From: Alphaproteobacteria bacterium
Lineage (GTDB): Bacteria > Pseudomonadota > Alphaproteobacteria > Acetobacterales > Acetobacteraceae
Direction of reading: 5' to 3'
NCBI GenBank assembly: GCA_017307285.1
Contig: JAFKFI010000143.1
Location: forward strand, 1-38,057
DNA: 38,057 nucleotides
The notes under the pieces are model-generated. The model saw nothing but the letters and a program-made list of their open reading frames with translations, searched no databases and was not told where the DNA came from. Made by a program: the position numbers and the translations under genes. The number at the start of each line of letters is the position of its first letter. The stretch's first letter is position 1. Shown here in pieces: positions 7,568 to 15,223 of the stretch.

Positions 7568-9903
7568 TTCGCCGGCTCCTTCGCGGCTGTCGCCAGCGTG
7601 CCGCCGGCCGGGGCGGCCGATGGCGCCATGACGAGTTGCTGGTGCGGATATGGGATCTCGATGCCATGCTCGTCGAATCGCAGCTTCATGCGCCGGTTGA
7701 ACTCGCGCCGTATCGACCAGCGCCCGAACGGGCCGCAGCGGATGCGTGCCTTGATCAGGATCGACGAGTCGGCGAATTTCTCGAGCCCCATCACCTCGAG
7801 ATCGTCACGAATCTCGCTCGCCCAGCGCGGCTCCTCGCGCATCTCTTTCACGATGTCGCGCAGCACCGTCACGACGTCGTCGTACTCATCGTTGTAGGAG
7901 ACCGAAGCCTCGATCACCGCGTAGCCGAAATCGCGCGTCATGTTGGTCACGGTCGTCACCGAGCTGAACGGGATGACGTGCACCGAACCGTCCTCCGCGC
8001 GCAGCCGGATAGAGCGGATCGACAAATGCTCGACCGAGCCGCCGAGACCCGCCACGGTCACGACGTCACCCACCTGGACGGCATTCTCCAGCAGCAGGAA
8101 CAGGCCCGTGATGACGTCTTGCACCAGCTTCTGCGAGCCGAAGCCGATGGCGATGCCGACGACGCCGGCACCCGCTAGCAGGGGCGCGATGTTGATACCG
8201 AGATCGCTCAGCACCATCAGCGCGACGATCACCAGAAGAGTGATAAGCAGCGCGGTTCGCAGCAGGGGCAACAATGTCCGCAACCGCGCCGACCGCGCCG
8301 CCTGCTGCTCGCCGGCGAGACGCGCGAGATGGCGCTCGATGGCAATGCTGGCCGCCTCCCAGGCGATGAACGCGAGCAGGATGGTCAACGCGACGCTCCC
8401 GCACGCTGACAGCACCCGCCGGCCGGATATGCTGTCTGTTAGCCAGGAAACAGTGCCGAGACCCCAGACCTGCAGCAGCTCAAGCAGCACGAGCCCGTAG
8501 ACCAGCACGGTGAGAACGCGGCGCAGGATCGGCAGGTAGAGCCGCAGCCGCGTGCCGATCAGCGGATCGCTGGCCAGCTCCGGCCGCGGCCGGGTGAGGC
8601 GGTCGAGCGTGCCGAGCACGACGATGAGCACGAGCCGGCCCACCAACAACACCACGGCCGTCGTTACCGCGAAATGCAGCAGGCGGGTGAAACCATTCGG
8701 CAACTCCACCGCCCAGACCAGCCAGGCGGCAACCAGGTAGAACAGCGCGATCCAGTGCCAGGTCACGGCGAACCCGTTGCGCACCGCGGCGATGAACCCC
8801 TTGGCCCCAGGCGGCGCGCGCAGGCGGCGGGCGACGGCGGCGCGCTTCTCCAGCACGATCACGATGAGCATGACGTGCAGGACGAGACCGACCGCCTTGA
8901 GCACCGCGTCGTGTGCCTCCTGCGACAGCCCGGGCAGCAGCCCGGCATCGGCCAGCGCGATACCGAATACGGCAACGCCGATCAGCCGCCGCAGCCAGCG
9001 CATGACGTATTGTGCTGCGGGGTTCGACAGCAGCACCAAGCGGAGCCGGGCGCGCGTGGGCGAGAATACCGCCCGCGCCACGCAGAGCAGCGCCCGACAG
9101 ATCGCGTAGGCATTGACCAGCGCCAGCAGCACGAGGCGGACCAGTTCGGTGCCGCCAAGCCGGCTGGCGATCACGAGATGGGACGCCATCACGAAACCCA
9201 GCACGGGTATCAGGTCGAGTGCCAGGCGCGCGAGGGCGAGCGGGAGGCGCCGCAGCAGGGTCCAGGCAGTGGCGCGGATGCGACGGCGCGGGAAAGATTC
9301 CGTCTCGCCCTGCTCGGCCCGCGCCAGGGCGCCGTTTTCGCTATCGGATTCGAGGGTCCCGTTCGTGGCCGGAGGGGCCGCACCGAGCAGCCGACGCTGC
9401 GGCCTGCGAAGCGCCAGCAACAGCAGCCATTCGATCACCAAGCCGCAACCTGCCGCCGCCGCCAGCCGCCAAAGCGCGTCCAACAGTTGCTCGCGCTGCG
9501 CGGGGTCGTCGGCGATGGCCGCGAACCCGCCCCATAGTTCGGGTGCGCGTCCCATCGCATCGAACGCCGCGCGAGACTGGGCGGAGAGATGGTCGAAGAA
9601 TCTCGACAGGCCGGCCAGGATCTGCGCCCCCGCACTGCCCGGCTCCAGCGGGATCGGTAGGGCGGGTTTCGGCGCGGCGGCTTCCGGCGTGGCCTTGGCG
9701 ATGGTCTCGAGCGTGCCGATCAACGCCGCCCGCTTCTTGTCGTCCTTCAGCACGTCAAGGGTCTGCTGCGCCTGCGACTGGGTAATCGCCGGCGCTGGCG
9801 CCGCCTGGGCGCGCGCTGACCCAGGCACCACGCAGCCGAAGGCGACGGCGGCCAACACGAGAAGCAGCGGCAGGGTCCGGATCATGCCGGCGCGACCGAC
9901 CAT
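7564..9903 (-). CDS. Large MscS-family mechanosensitive channel
   Basis: A 779-residue inner-membrane channel of the long MscS type, similar in layout to E. coli YbiO. It has an N-terminal signal (hydrophobic TLPLLLVLAAVAFG, then an Ala-rich cleavage zone), a periplasmic alpha-helical region, about ten transmembrane segments, and a C-terminal MscS core. The pore helix is evident in the Gly/Ala-rich LLAGAGVVGIAIGFGSQKLV segment (around residues 600-620), followed by QDVITGLFLLLEN and the beta domain (VGDVVTVAGLGGSVEHLSIR, VIPFSSVTTVTNMTRD). Starts at 9903 and 9885 are both possible; the second gives a cleaner signal peptide, and neither has a good ribosome site. It is the first gene of a two-gene unit with the dioxygenase and diverges from the twin-transmembrane gene. 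Opening under osmotic down-shock is the known family role. Confidence 0.92.
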   Translation of the reverse strand: MVGRAGMIRTLPLLLVLAAVAFGCVVPGSARAQAAPAPAITQSQAQQTLDVLKDDKKRAALIGTLETIAKATPEAAAPKPALPIPLEPGSAGAQILAGLSRFFDHLSAQSRAAFDAMGRAPELWGGFAAIADDPAQREQLLDALWRLAAAAGCGLVIEWLLLLALRRPQRRLLGAAPPATNGTLESDSENGALARAEQGETESFPRRRIRATAWTLLRRLPLALARLALDLIPVLGFVMASHLVIASRLGGTELVRLVLLALVNAYAICRALLCVARAVFSPTRARLRLVLLSNPAAQYVMRWLRRLIGVAVFGIALADAGLLPGLSQEAHDAVLKAVGLVLHVMLIVIVLEKRAAVARRLRAPPGAKGFIAAVRNGFAVTWHWIALFYLVAAWLVWAVELPNGFTRLLHFAVTTAVVLLVGRLVLIVVLGTLDRLTRPRPELASDPLIGTRLRLYLPILRRVLTVLVYGLVLLELLQVWGLGTVSWLTDSISGRRVLSACGSVALTILLAFIAWEAASIAIERHLARLAGEQQAARSARLRTLLPLLRTALLITLLVIVALMVLSDLGINIAPLLAGAGVVGIAIGFGSQKLVQDVITGLFLLLENAVQVGDVVTVAGLGGSVEHLSIRSIRLRAEDGSVHVIPFSSVTTVTNMTRDFGYAVIEASVSYNDEYDDVVTVLRDIVKEMREEPRWASEIRDDLEVMGLEKFADSSILIKARIRCGPFGRWSIRREFNRRMKLRFDEHGIEIPYPHQQLVMAPSAAPAGGTLATAAKEPAK

Positions 9904-9998
9904 AAGCCGTGGTCGCGGTCAACCGGAGGGGCAGGATCGAGGCGAAATCCGGCGGAGATGAGGGTGCACAACGCTGAAACCAGGCTTATGTGTGTCGG

Positions 9999-10193
9999 GT
10001 GAAGACATTCTTGGTCATCCTCATCGCCCTGCTGATGGCGGGGACGCTCGTCGTGCTGTTCGCCGGCCTGTTCGGGATGGTGCGGGGCGGCGGCGACCCC
10101 CACCGGTCCAACGCGCTGATGCGCTGGCGGGTAATTCTGCAAGCCGCCGCGCTGTTGCTGTTCGCCCTGCTGATGACCCTGCTGAAGTCCTGA
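9999..10193 (+). CDS. Small twin-transmembrane (HIG1-like) protein
   Basis: A 64-residue membrane protein with two hydrophobic helices (KTFLVILIALLMAGTLVVL and an LQAAALLLFALLMTL helix) joined by a Gly/Arg-rich loop containing GMVRGGGDP and a conserved-looking NALMRWRV. Alphaproteobacteria carry such a protein near etfBA; it resembles the HIG1 domain of respiratory-complex assembly factors. GTG at 9999 is my preferred start because it gives the usual K-T-F opening; GTG at 9990 would add three residues. Its neighbour downstream is etfB, 161 bases away. The role is inferred to be respiratory-membrane related, without direct proof. Confidence 0.75.
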   Translation: MKTFLVILIALLMAGTLVVLFAGLFGMVRGGGDPHRSNALMRWRVILQAAALLLFALLMTLLKS

Positions 10194-10220
10194 GCCGCCG
10201 CCCGCGCACGGTGCGGTGGT

Positions 10221-10249
10221 TTGACATGGCCATCCTCCCCTGCCAATTT
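10221..10249 (+). promoter_or_regulatory. Candidate promoter upstream of etfB
   Basis: A perfect TTGACA -35 hexamer at 10221-10226 is followed, 17 bases later, by CAATTT, a poor -10 match. It lies about 105 bases before the etfB start in a 161-base gap that holds no gene. The -35 match is the only strong point. Confidence 0.3.
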
Positions 10250-10354
10250 CCGGCCCCTGTTGCAGGCGCGAACAGGCGGGCGCGGTTCGGAGGCGAGCCG
10301 GCAAGAGCCCGCTGAAGCCGCGTCTGCCCCCTGGAAACGGCACGGTTTTTCCCC

Positions 10355-11104
10355 ATGAAGATCCTGGTCCCCGTCAAACGGGTGGTCGACTACAACGTCA
10401 AGGTCCGCGTGAAGTCGGACGGCTCCGGCATCGAGACCGCCGGCGTCAAGATGTCCATGAACCCGTTCGACGAGATCGCGGTCGAGGAAGCCGTCCGGCT
10501 CAAGGAGAAGGGCGTCGCGACCGAGATCGTCGCCGTCTCGATGGGCGTCACGCAGTGCTCCGAGACTATCCGCACGGCGCTGGCAATGGGAGCGGATCGC
10601 GGCATCCTGGTCGAGAGCGACGTGGAACTGCAGCCGCTCGCCGTTGCCAAGCTGCTGAAGGTCATCGCGGACAAGGAACAGCCGAAGCTCATCATCCTCG
10701 GCAAGCAGGCGATCGATGATGACATGAGCGCCACGGGCCAGATGCTCGCCGCCTTCCTCGGCTGGCCGCAGGGCACCTTCGCCAGTAAGGTGCTGATCGA
10801 GGGCGACAAGATCACCGTCACTCGTGAGGTCGATGGCGGCCTCGAGACGGTAGAGCTCTCGCTGCCGGCCATCGTCACCACCGATCTCCGCCTGAACGAG
10901 CCGCGCTACGCCAGCCTCCCCAACATCATGAAGGCGCGCAAGAAGCCGATCGAGAACCTCAAGCCGGCCGATCTCGGGGTCGACCCGGCGCCGCGCCTGA
11001 CCGTGCTGAAAGTGAACGAGCCGCCGAAGCGCCAGGCCGGCAAGAAGGTCGCCTCGGTGGCCGAGCTCGTCGACAAGCTGCGCAACGAAGCGAAGGTGAT
11101 CTGA
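10355..11104 (+). CDS. etfB: Electron transfer flavoprotein beta subunit
   Basis: Small subunit of the AMP/FAD-containing ETF heterodimer that takes electrons from acyl-CoA dehydrogenases and passes them to ETF-ubiquinone oxidoreductase. The 249-residue length is standard. Landmarks are [32 protein letters not shown], the ALAMGADR segment, [22 protein letters not shown], and the signature [18 protein letters not shown] followed by [20 protein letters not shown]. The 3' neighbour is etfA three bases on, then a 3-hydroxyacyl-CoA dehydrogenase: a compact beta-oxidation electron-transfer unit. No obvious Shine-Dalgarno sequence precedes the ATG. In related genomes a cob(I)alamin adenosyltransferase gene often lies just upstream; none is present here. 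Confidence 0.97.
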   Translation: MKILVPVKRVVDYNVKVRVKSDGSGIETAGVKMSMNPFDEIAVEEAVRLKEKGVATEIVAVSMGVTQCSETIRTALAMGADRGILVESDVELQPLAVAKLLKVIADKEQPKLIILGKQAIDDDMSATGQMLAAFLGWPQGTFASKVLIEGDKITVTREVDGGLETVELSLPAIVTTDLRLNEPRYASLPNIMKARKKPIENLKPADLGVDPAPRLTVLKVNEPPKRQAGKKVASVAELVDKLRNEAKVI

Positions 11105-11107
11105 CCG

Positions 11108-12043
11108 ATGACGTCACTCGTCCTGCTCGAACATGACGCCAACGGGATCAAGCAGCCCTCGCGTAGCGCCGTGGCCGCCGCGACCAAGCTCGGCGAGGTC
11201 CACGTGCTGATCGCCGGCAGCAACATCGCCGAAGCCGCCGCCAAGGCGGCCAAGCTGCCCGGTGTGGCCAAGGTGATCGTCGCCGACGCCCCCGAATACG
11301 ACCACGTGATGGCCGAGCCGATCTCGGCGCTGATCGTCGCCCTCGCGCCGAATTACACGCACCTGCTGGCGGCGACGACGGCGGTGGGCAAGAACGTCAT
11401 GCCGCGCGTCGCCGCGTTCCTCGACGCGCAGCCGATCAGCGACATTGCCGAGGTGGTGGACGCCGACACCTTCGTCCGCCCGATTTACGCCGGCAACGGC
11501 ATGGCGACGGTGAAGTCCTCGGACAAGGTCAAGGTGATCACTGTGCGCGCCGCCTCGTTCGACCCGGTGCCGGCCGAGGGCGGGTCCGCCGCGACCGAGC
11601 CGGCGCCTGCGGTCGATCTGCCGAAGAACTCCAAGTTCATCTCGGCCGAGCTGTCGAAGAGCGAGCGCCCCGAGCTGACCGCCGCGCGAGTGGTGATCTC
11701 CGGCGGGCGCGGGATGCAGAACGGCGACAACTTCAAGCTGATCGAGCCGATCGCCGACAAGCTCGGCGCGGCCGTGGGCGCCTCGCGCGCCGCCGTCGAT
11801 GCCGGGTTCGTGCCCAACGACTACCAGGTCGGCCAGACCGGCAAGATCGTCGCACCTGAGCTTTACGTGGCGGTCGGCATCTCGGGCGCCATCCAGCACC
11901 TCGCCGGGATGAAGGACAGCAAGGTGATCGTCGCCATCAACAAGGACGAGGAAGCACCGATCTTCCAGGTCGCCGATTACGGTCTGGTGCAAGACCTTTT
12001 CACCGCGCTACCGGAGCTCGACAAGGAACTGGGGAGCTCCTGA
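11108..12043 (+). CDS. etfA: Electron transfer flavoprotein alpha subunit
   Basis: Large, FAD-binding ETF subunit, 311 residues, cytoplasmic partner of EtfB. The N-terminal half carries the ETF fold ([19 protein letters not shown] onward). The C-terminal FAD domain shows the family signature [20 protein letters not shown], then [40 protein letters not shown] and [20 protein letters not shown], all in the expected order. It starts three bases after etfB stops, and its own stop is followed immediately by the ATG of the dehydrogenase, so the three genes are surely one transcript. It would receive electrons from the acyl-CoA dehydrogenases encoded at 17320-19412, among others. Confidence 0.97.
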   Translation: MTSLVLLEHDANGIKQPSRSAVAAATKLGEVHVLIAGSNIAEAAAKAAKLPGVAKVIVADAPEYDHVMAEPISALIVALAPNYTHLLAATTAVGKNVMPRVAAFLDAQPISDIAEVVDADTFVRPIYAGNGMATVKSSDKVKVITVRAASFDPVPAEGGSAATEPAPAVDLPKNSKFISAELSKSERPELTAARVVISGGRGMQNGDNFKLIEPIADKLGAAVGASRAAVDAGFVPNDYQVGQTGKIVAPELYVAVGISGAIQHLAGMKDSKVIVAINKDEEAPIFQVADYGLVQDLFTALPELDKELGSS

Positions 12044-12973
12044 ATGAATGTAGATGTTAAGGCGGCCCCGGGTTCGGGGCCGTTGCTTTCAGGGGCGCCC
12101 GAAATCGCCAGCGTGGGCGTGATCGGCGCCGGCCAGATGGGCAACGGCATCGCCCATGTCTGCGCCCTCGCCGGCCTTCCCGTGGTGCTGCTCGACGTCA
12201 ACGACCAGGCGCTCGATCGCGCGATGGCGACGATGGCGCGCAACATGGATCGCCAGGTCAAGCGTCGGATCGTCTCCGAGGAGGACCGCGACGACGCGCT
12301 GGCGCGGATCACCACCGGGACCGACTACGCGCTGTTCGGCTCGTGCGATTTCGTGATCGAGGCGGCGACCGAGAAGGAAGAGGTCAAGCGCGACATCTTC
12401 AAGACGCTGGTGCCGCATCTCAAGCCCGACGCTCTGCTCGCCTCGAACACCTCCTCCATCTCGATCACCCGCCTCGCCGCCGGCACCGACCGGGCGGAGA
12501 AGTTCATCGGGATGCACTTCATGAACCCGGTCCCGGTCATGAAGCTGGTCGAGATCATCCGCGGCATCGCGACCGACGAGCCGACCTTCCAGGCGGTGCT
12601 GGCGCTCGCCCGCAAGCTCAACAAGACCACCGCCGTCGCTGAGGATTTCCCCGCCTTCATCGTCAACCGCATCCTGGTGCCGATGATCAACGAGGCGGTG
12701 TATGCGCTCTACGAGGGCGTCGGCTCGGTCCCGGCCATCGACACGGCGATGAAGCTCGGCGCCAATCACCCGATGGGGCCGCTTGAGCTCGCCGATTTCA
12801 TCGGCCTCGATACCTGCCTGTCGGTGATGCAGGTGCTCTACGATGGCCTGTCGGACAGCAAGTACCGCCCCTGCCCGCTGCTGGTGAAATACGTCGAGGC
12901 CGGCTGGCTCGGCCGTAAGACCGGGCGCGGCTTCTACGACTACGCGCAGGACCCGCCGCGCCCGACGCGCTAG
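12044..12973 (+). CDS. 3-hydroxybutyryl-CoA dehydrogenase
   Basis: NAD(P)-dependent 3-hydroxyacyl-CoA dehydrogenase of 309 residues, acting in butanoate, PHB or fatty-acid metabolism. The Rossmann motif GAGQMG is at 28-33. Catalytic features are SNTSSISIT (134-142), His158 in [16 protein letters not shown] and Glu170. The C-terminal domain has the substrate-binding [16 protein letters not shown] and the closing [14 protein letters not shown]. The first 20 residues are an extension relative to the usual start, but ATG 12044 abuts the etfA stop and follows GGGGAG, which supports it. The order etfB-etfA-hbd is common in this bacterial group. The pirin gene follows after nine bases. Confidence 0.95.
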   Translation: MNVDVKAAPGSGPLLSGAPEIASVGVIGAGQMGNGIAHVCALAGLPVVLLDVNDQALDRAMATMARNMDRQVKRRIVSEEDRDDALARITTGTDYALFGSCDFVIEAATEKEEVKRDIFKTLVPHLKPDALLASNTSSISITRLAAGTDRAEKFIGMHFMNPVPVMKLVEIIRGIATDEPTFQAVLALARKLNKTTAVAEDFPAFIVNRILVPMINEAVYALYEGVGSVPAIDTAMKLGANHPMGPLELADFIGLDTCLSVMQVLYDGLSDSKYRPCPLLVKYVEAGWLGRKTGRGFYDYAQDPPRPTR

Positions 12974-12982
12974 GAGACTTCG

Positions 12983-13954
12983 ATGAGCTGGCAGCCCGCC
13001 GACGAGCCCGAGTGTCCCACTCCGCCGGCTGGCGTGGCGCTCGTCATCGTGCCGCGCGCGCATGACCTCGGCGGCTTCGAGGTGCGCCGCGCCCTGCCCG
13101 CCCAGGAGCGGCAGATGGTCGGCCCGTTCATCTTCTTCGATCAGATGGGACCCGGCGAGTTCCTGGTCGGGCGTGGGCTGGACGTCCGGCCGCATCCGCA
13201 TATCGGCCTGGCCACCGTCACCTACCTGTTCGAGGGAACGATCCTGCACCGCGACAGCCTCGGATCGAATCAGCCGATCGTCCCCGGCGACGTCAACTGG
13301 ATGACGGCGGGCCAGGGCATTGCGCATTCCGAGCGGACCGACGCGGCACTGCGCACGCACAGCAACCGGCTGTTCGGCATCCAGTCCTGGGTCGCCCTGC
13401 CGAAATCCGCCGAGGAGACCGTGCCCGAGTTCGTCCATCACCCCGGCTCGACCCTGCCGGTGCTCGACGACGGTGGCGCGCATCTGCGGCTGATCGCCGG
13501 CTCGGGCTGGGGCGCGCGCTCGCCGGTCGCCACCCGTTCCTCGCTGTTCTACGCCGACGCGACACTCTCGCCGGGCGCGTCGTTGCCAATGCCCGACGAG
13601 CACGAGGAACGCGGCGTCTACATCGTGGACGGCGAGATCGAGGTTGCTGGGGGCCGCTTCGCCGCCGGGCGGATGCTGGTGTTCCGCGCCGGCGACAGGC
13701 TGGCGCTGCGCGCCGGGACGCAGGGCGCTCGCCTGCTGTTGCTCGGCGGCGCGGCGATGGACGGCCCGCGATATCTGTTCTGGAACTTCGTCAGCTCGTC
13801 GCGGGAGCGGATCGAGCAAGCCAAGGCGGACTGGCGGGCCGGCCGCTTCGGCAAGGTGGCCGGCGACGACCAGGAATTCATCCCGCTGCCCGAGGGACGT
13901 GCCACGATCCGCGCGGAAGGCGCCCGATTGGGCGAGGGTTCGCCGACCAGCTGA
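12983..13954 (+). CDS. Pirin family protein
   Basis: Bicupin pirin-like protein of 323 residues. Pirins bind a mononuclear metal in the N-terminal cupin; some are quercetinases and others regulate metabolic enzymes. The metal-site residues are visible in [19 protein letters not shown] (two His) and [13 protein letters not shown] (His and Glu). The N-terminus has the typical [10 protein letters not shown] segment. The C-terminal cupin (about 210-265) and the closing [18 protein letters not shown] match the long form of the family. The ribosome site is TAGGAG with good spacing, nine bases after the hydroxyacyl-CoA dehydrogenase stop, so it is probably the last gene of the etf operon. The specific substrate is unknown. 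Confidence 0.92.
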   Translation: MSWQPADEPECPTPPAGVALVIVPRAHDLGGFEVRRALPAQERQMVGPFIFFDQMGPGEFLVGRGLDVRPHPHIGLATVTYLFEGTILHRDSLGSNQPIVPGDVNWMTAGQGIAHSERTDAALRTHSNRLFGIQSWVALPKSAEETVPEFVHHPGSTLPVLDDGGAHLRLIAGSGWGARSPVATRSSLFYADATLSPGASLPMPDEHEERGVYIVDGEIEVAGGRFAAGRMLVFRAGDRLALRAGTQGARLLLLGGAAMDGPRYLFWNFVSSSRERIEQAKADWRAGRFGKVAGDDQEFIPLPEGRATIRAEGARLGEGSPTS

Positions 13955-14008
13955 GCCGCTCGCTTGGGCGGGTCCCGACCGACCCTCTCGGAAATAGCCC
14001 TTGCTGGA

Positions 14009-14022
14009 GTGAAGCGCTTCAC
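14009..14022. promoter_or_regulatory. Perfect 14-bp palindrome, candidate operator
   Basis: GTGAAGCGCTTCAC is exactly self-complementary and lies in the gap after the pirin gene. It resembles LacI-family sites in its central GC step and TGAA/TTCA ends, but it is two bases shorter than their usual core. It stands about 55 bases before a possible small open frame at 14076. Confidence 0.35.
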
Positions 14023-14075
14023 AGCCTTAGCCCACGAAGCACGGCATCATCGCCCGCGACAGAGGGGGATGTAGA

Positions 14076-14276
14076 ATGCGTGTTCCGGAGCTCGACTGGC
14101 CGCTTGACCTGTTTCAGGACGTAGCGCCGATACCCGATCTGCCCATGACGATTGCAGCCCAGATACAGACAGCGGGTCAGAAGCCTCTATGGGCCGCGAT
14201 GCGCGGCGTATGGATGCGCGGCGCAAACGAGATCACGGGCTCGCCGCGGCATGAAGTCGGGGGCGCGTCGATTTAA
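14076..14276 (+). CDS. Doubtful small protein, 66 residues
   Basis: A short open frame preceded by a fair ribosome site (GAGGGGGAT, seven bases before the ATG). The product begins MRVPELDWPLDLFQDVAPIP and has an amphipathic-looking middle (QKPLWAAMRGVWMRGANEI). I do not recognise it. It is the only reading frame with a good ribosome site in the roughly 500 bases between the pirin gene and the acyl-CoA operon, which otherwise hold the two palindromes and a candidate promoter. It could equally be part of a long leader region. Confidence 0.3.
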   Translation: MRVPELDWPLDLFQDVAPIPDLPMTIAAQIQTAGQKPLWAAMRGVWMRGANEITGSPRHEVGGASI

Positions 14277-14375
14277 TCGACGTCGCCTCGCCCTCTCGCG
14301 CCCTCCTCCTGCCGCCGCAGCATCGGGCAATCATCATCGCGATATCAGCAAGACAGCAGCTCGACTGGTCGCCTC

Positions 14376-14404
14376 TTGCAGAGCCACTTGCCGGCCGTTA
14401 TACG
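14376..14404 (+). promoter_or_regulatory. Candidate promoter of the acyl-CoA operon
   Basis: TTGCAG at 14376-14381 and TATACG at 14399-14404 are separated by 17 bases. Transcription would start near 14411, so the 18-bp palindrome at 14413-14430 would overlap the start region. That geometry suits repression by a TetR-type protein. The hexamer matches are modest. Confidence 0.4.
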
Positions 14405-14412
14405 GCTCGCGA

Positions 14413-14430
14413 ACTGACCGGCCGGTCAGT
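14413..14430. promoter_or_regulatory. Perfect 18-bp palindrome, probable TetR-family operator
   Basis: ACTGACCGGCCGGTCAGT is exactly self-complementary. TGACCG/CGGTCA arms are typical of operators bound by TetR-family regulators of acyl-CoA catabolism. It lies 28 bases before the first gene of an operon whose last gene (20237/20252-20899) encodes a TetR protein, so that protein is the natural candidate ligand. Binding is inferred from the site and from context. Confidence 0.65.
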
Positions 14431-14457
14431 CAGCAGACTGGCTCTCGAGAGGAACGC

Positions 14458-15222
14458 ATGGACATCATCAAGTTCGACGTCGCCGACCACATCGCGCTGG
14501 TCACGCTGAACAACGCACCGGTGAACGCGCTGAACCGCGCGATGCGGGCGCGGCTCATCGAGATCTTCGACGAGATTTCCGAGAACCCGGACATTCGGGT
14601 CGCCGTGCTCACCGGTGCGGGCAAGACGTTCTGCGCCGGCGCCGACCTGCGCGACCGGCCCGATCCGTCGAAGCTCGGCGTGTTCCATGCGCATAATCGC
14701 ATCACCCGCGAAACCGGCAATTCGGTTCGCGAGTGCGCAAAGCCCGTCATCGCCGCGATCAACGGTCCAGCACTCGGGGCGGGGCTCGGGTTGATGGCGG
14801 CGTCCGACATCTTCTTCGCCTCGGAGAACGCCGTAGTCGGGATGCCCGAGATCAATGTGGGCCTCGCCGGCGGGGCGGCGATGCTGCGCACCATCTTCGG
14901 TCGCTCGCTGATGCGCCGGATGATGTATACCGGGTATCGCGTTCCCGCGGCGGAGCTATACCGCCGCGGCATCATCGAGGCCTGCACGACGCAGGAAGAA
15001 TTGGTGCCGACGGCGATGGCTCTTGCCGCCGAGATCGCCGGCAAGAGCCCGCTCGGCATCACCTATGCGAAGCAGTCCTGCGAGATGGTGGACCTGATGC
15101 CGCAGCGCGACGGCTATCGTTTCGAGCAGAACTTCACCTACGCGCTGTCGCGGACCGAGGACGCCAAGGAGGCGCGCACCGCGTTCCTCGAAAAGCGCAA
15201 GCCGGTGTTCAAGGGCCGGTAA
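14458..15222 (+). CDS. Enoyl-CoA hydratase/isomerase family protein
   Basis: Crotonase-fold enzyme of 254 residues. The ATG at 14458 is chosen because GAGAGGA stands five bases upstream and because it gives the normal family opening; a longer open frame reaches back to 14152 but crosses the operator. The oxyanion-hole segments are GKTFCAGADL (56-64) and NGPALGAGLG (102-111), and Glu131 in GMPEINVGL is the usual acid/base position. It is the first gene of the TetR-linked operon, one base before the NDP-forming acyl-CoA synthetase. It probably hydrates the enoyl-CoA made by the dehydrogenase pair encoded downstream. The chain substrate is not determinable from the sequence. Confidence 0.93.
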   Translation: MDIIKFDVADHIALVTLNNAPVNALNRAMRARLIEIFDEISENPDIRVAVLTGAGKTFCAGADLRDRPDPSKLGVFHAHNRITRETGNSVRECAKPVIAAINGPALGAGLGLMAASDIFFASENAVVGMPEINVGLAGGAAMLRTIFGRSLMRRMMYTGYRVPAAELYRRGIIEACTTQEELVPTAMALAAEIAGKSPLGITYAKQSCEMVDLMPQRDGYRFEQNFTYALSRTEDAKEARTAFLEKRKPVFKGR

Positions 15223-15223
15223 C

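Noticed and set aside
9990-10315. Alternative 107-codon frame starting at 9992 and running past the twin-transmembrane gene
   Set aside because: The product is Arg/Ala-rich without hydrophobic pattern, while the overlapping frame gives two clean membrane helices.
12089-13819. A 576-codon minus-strand frame opposite the hydroxyacyl-CoA dehydrogenase and pirin genes
   Set aside because: It spans two clearly real plus-strand genes and shows only shadow composition rich in His, Arg, Ala and Val.
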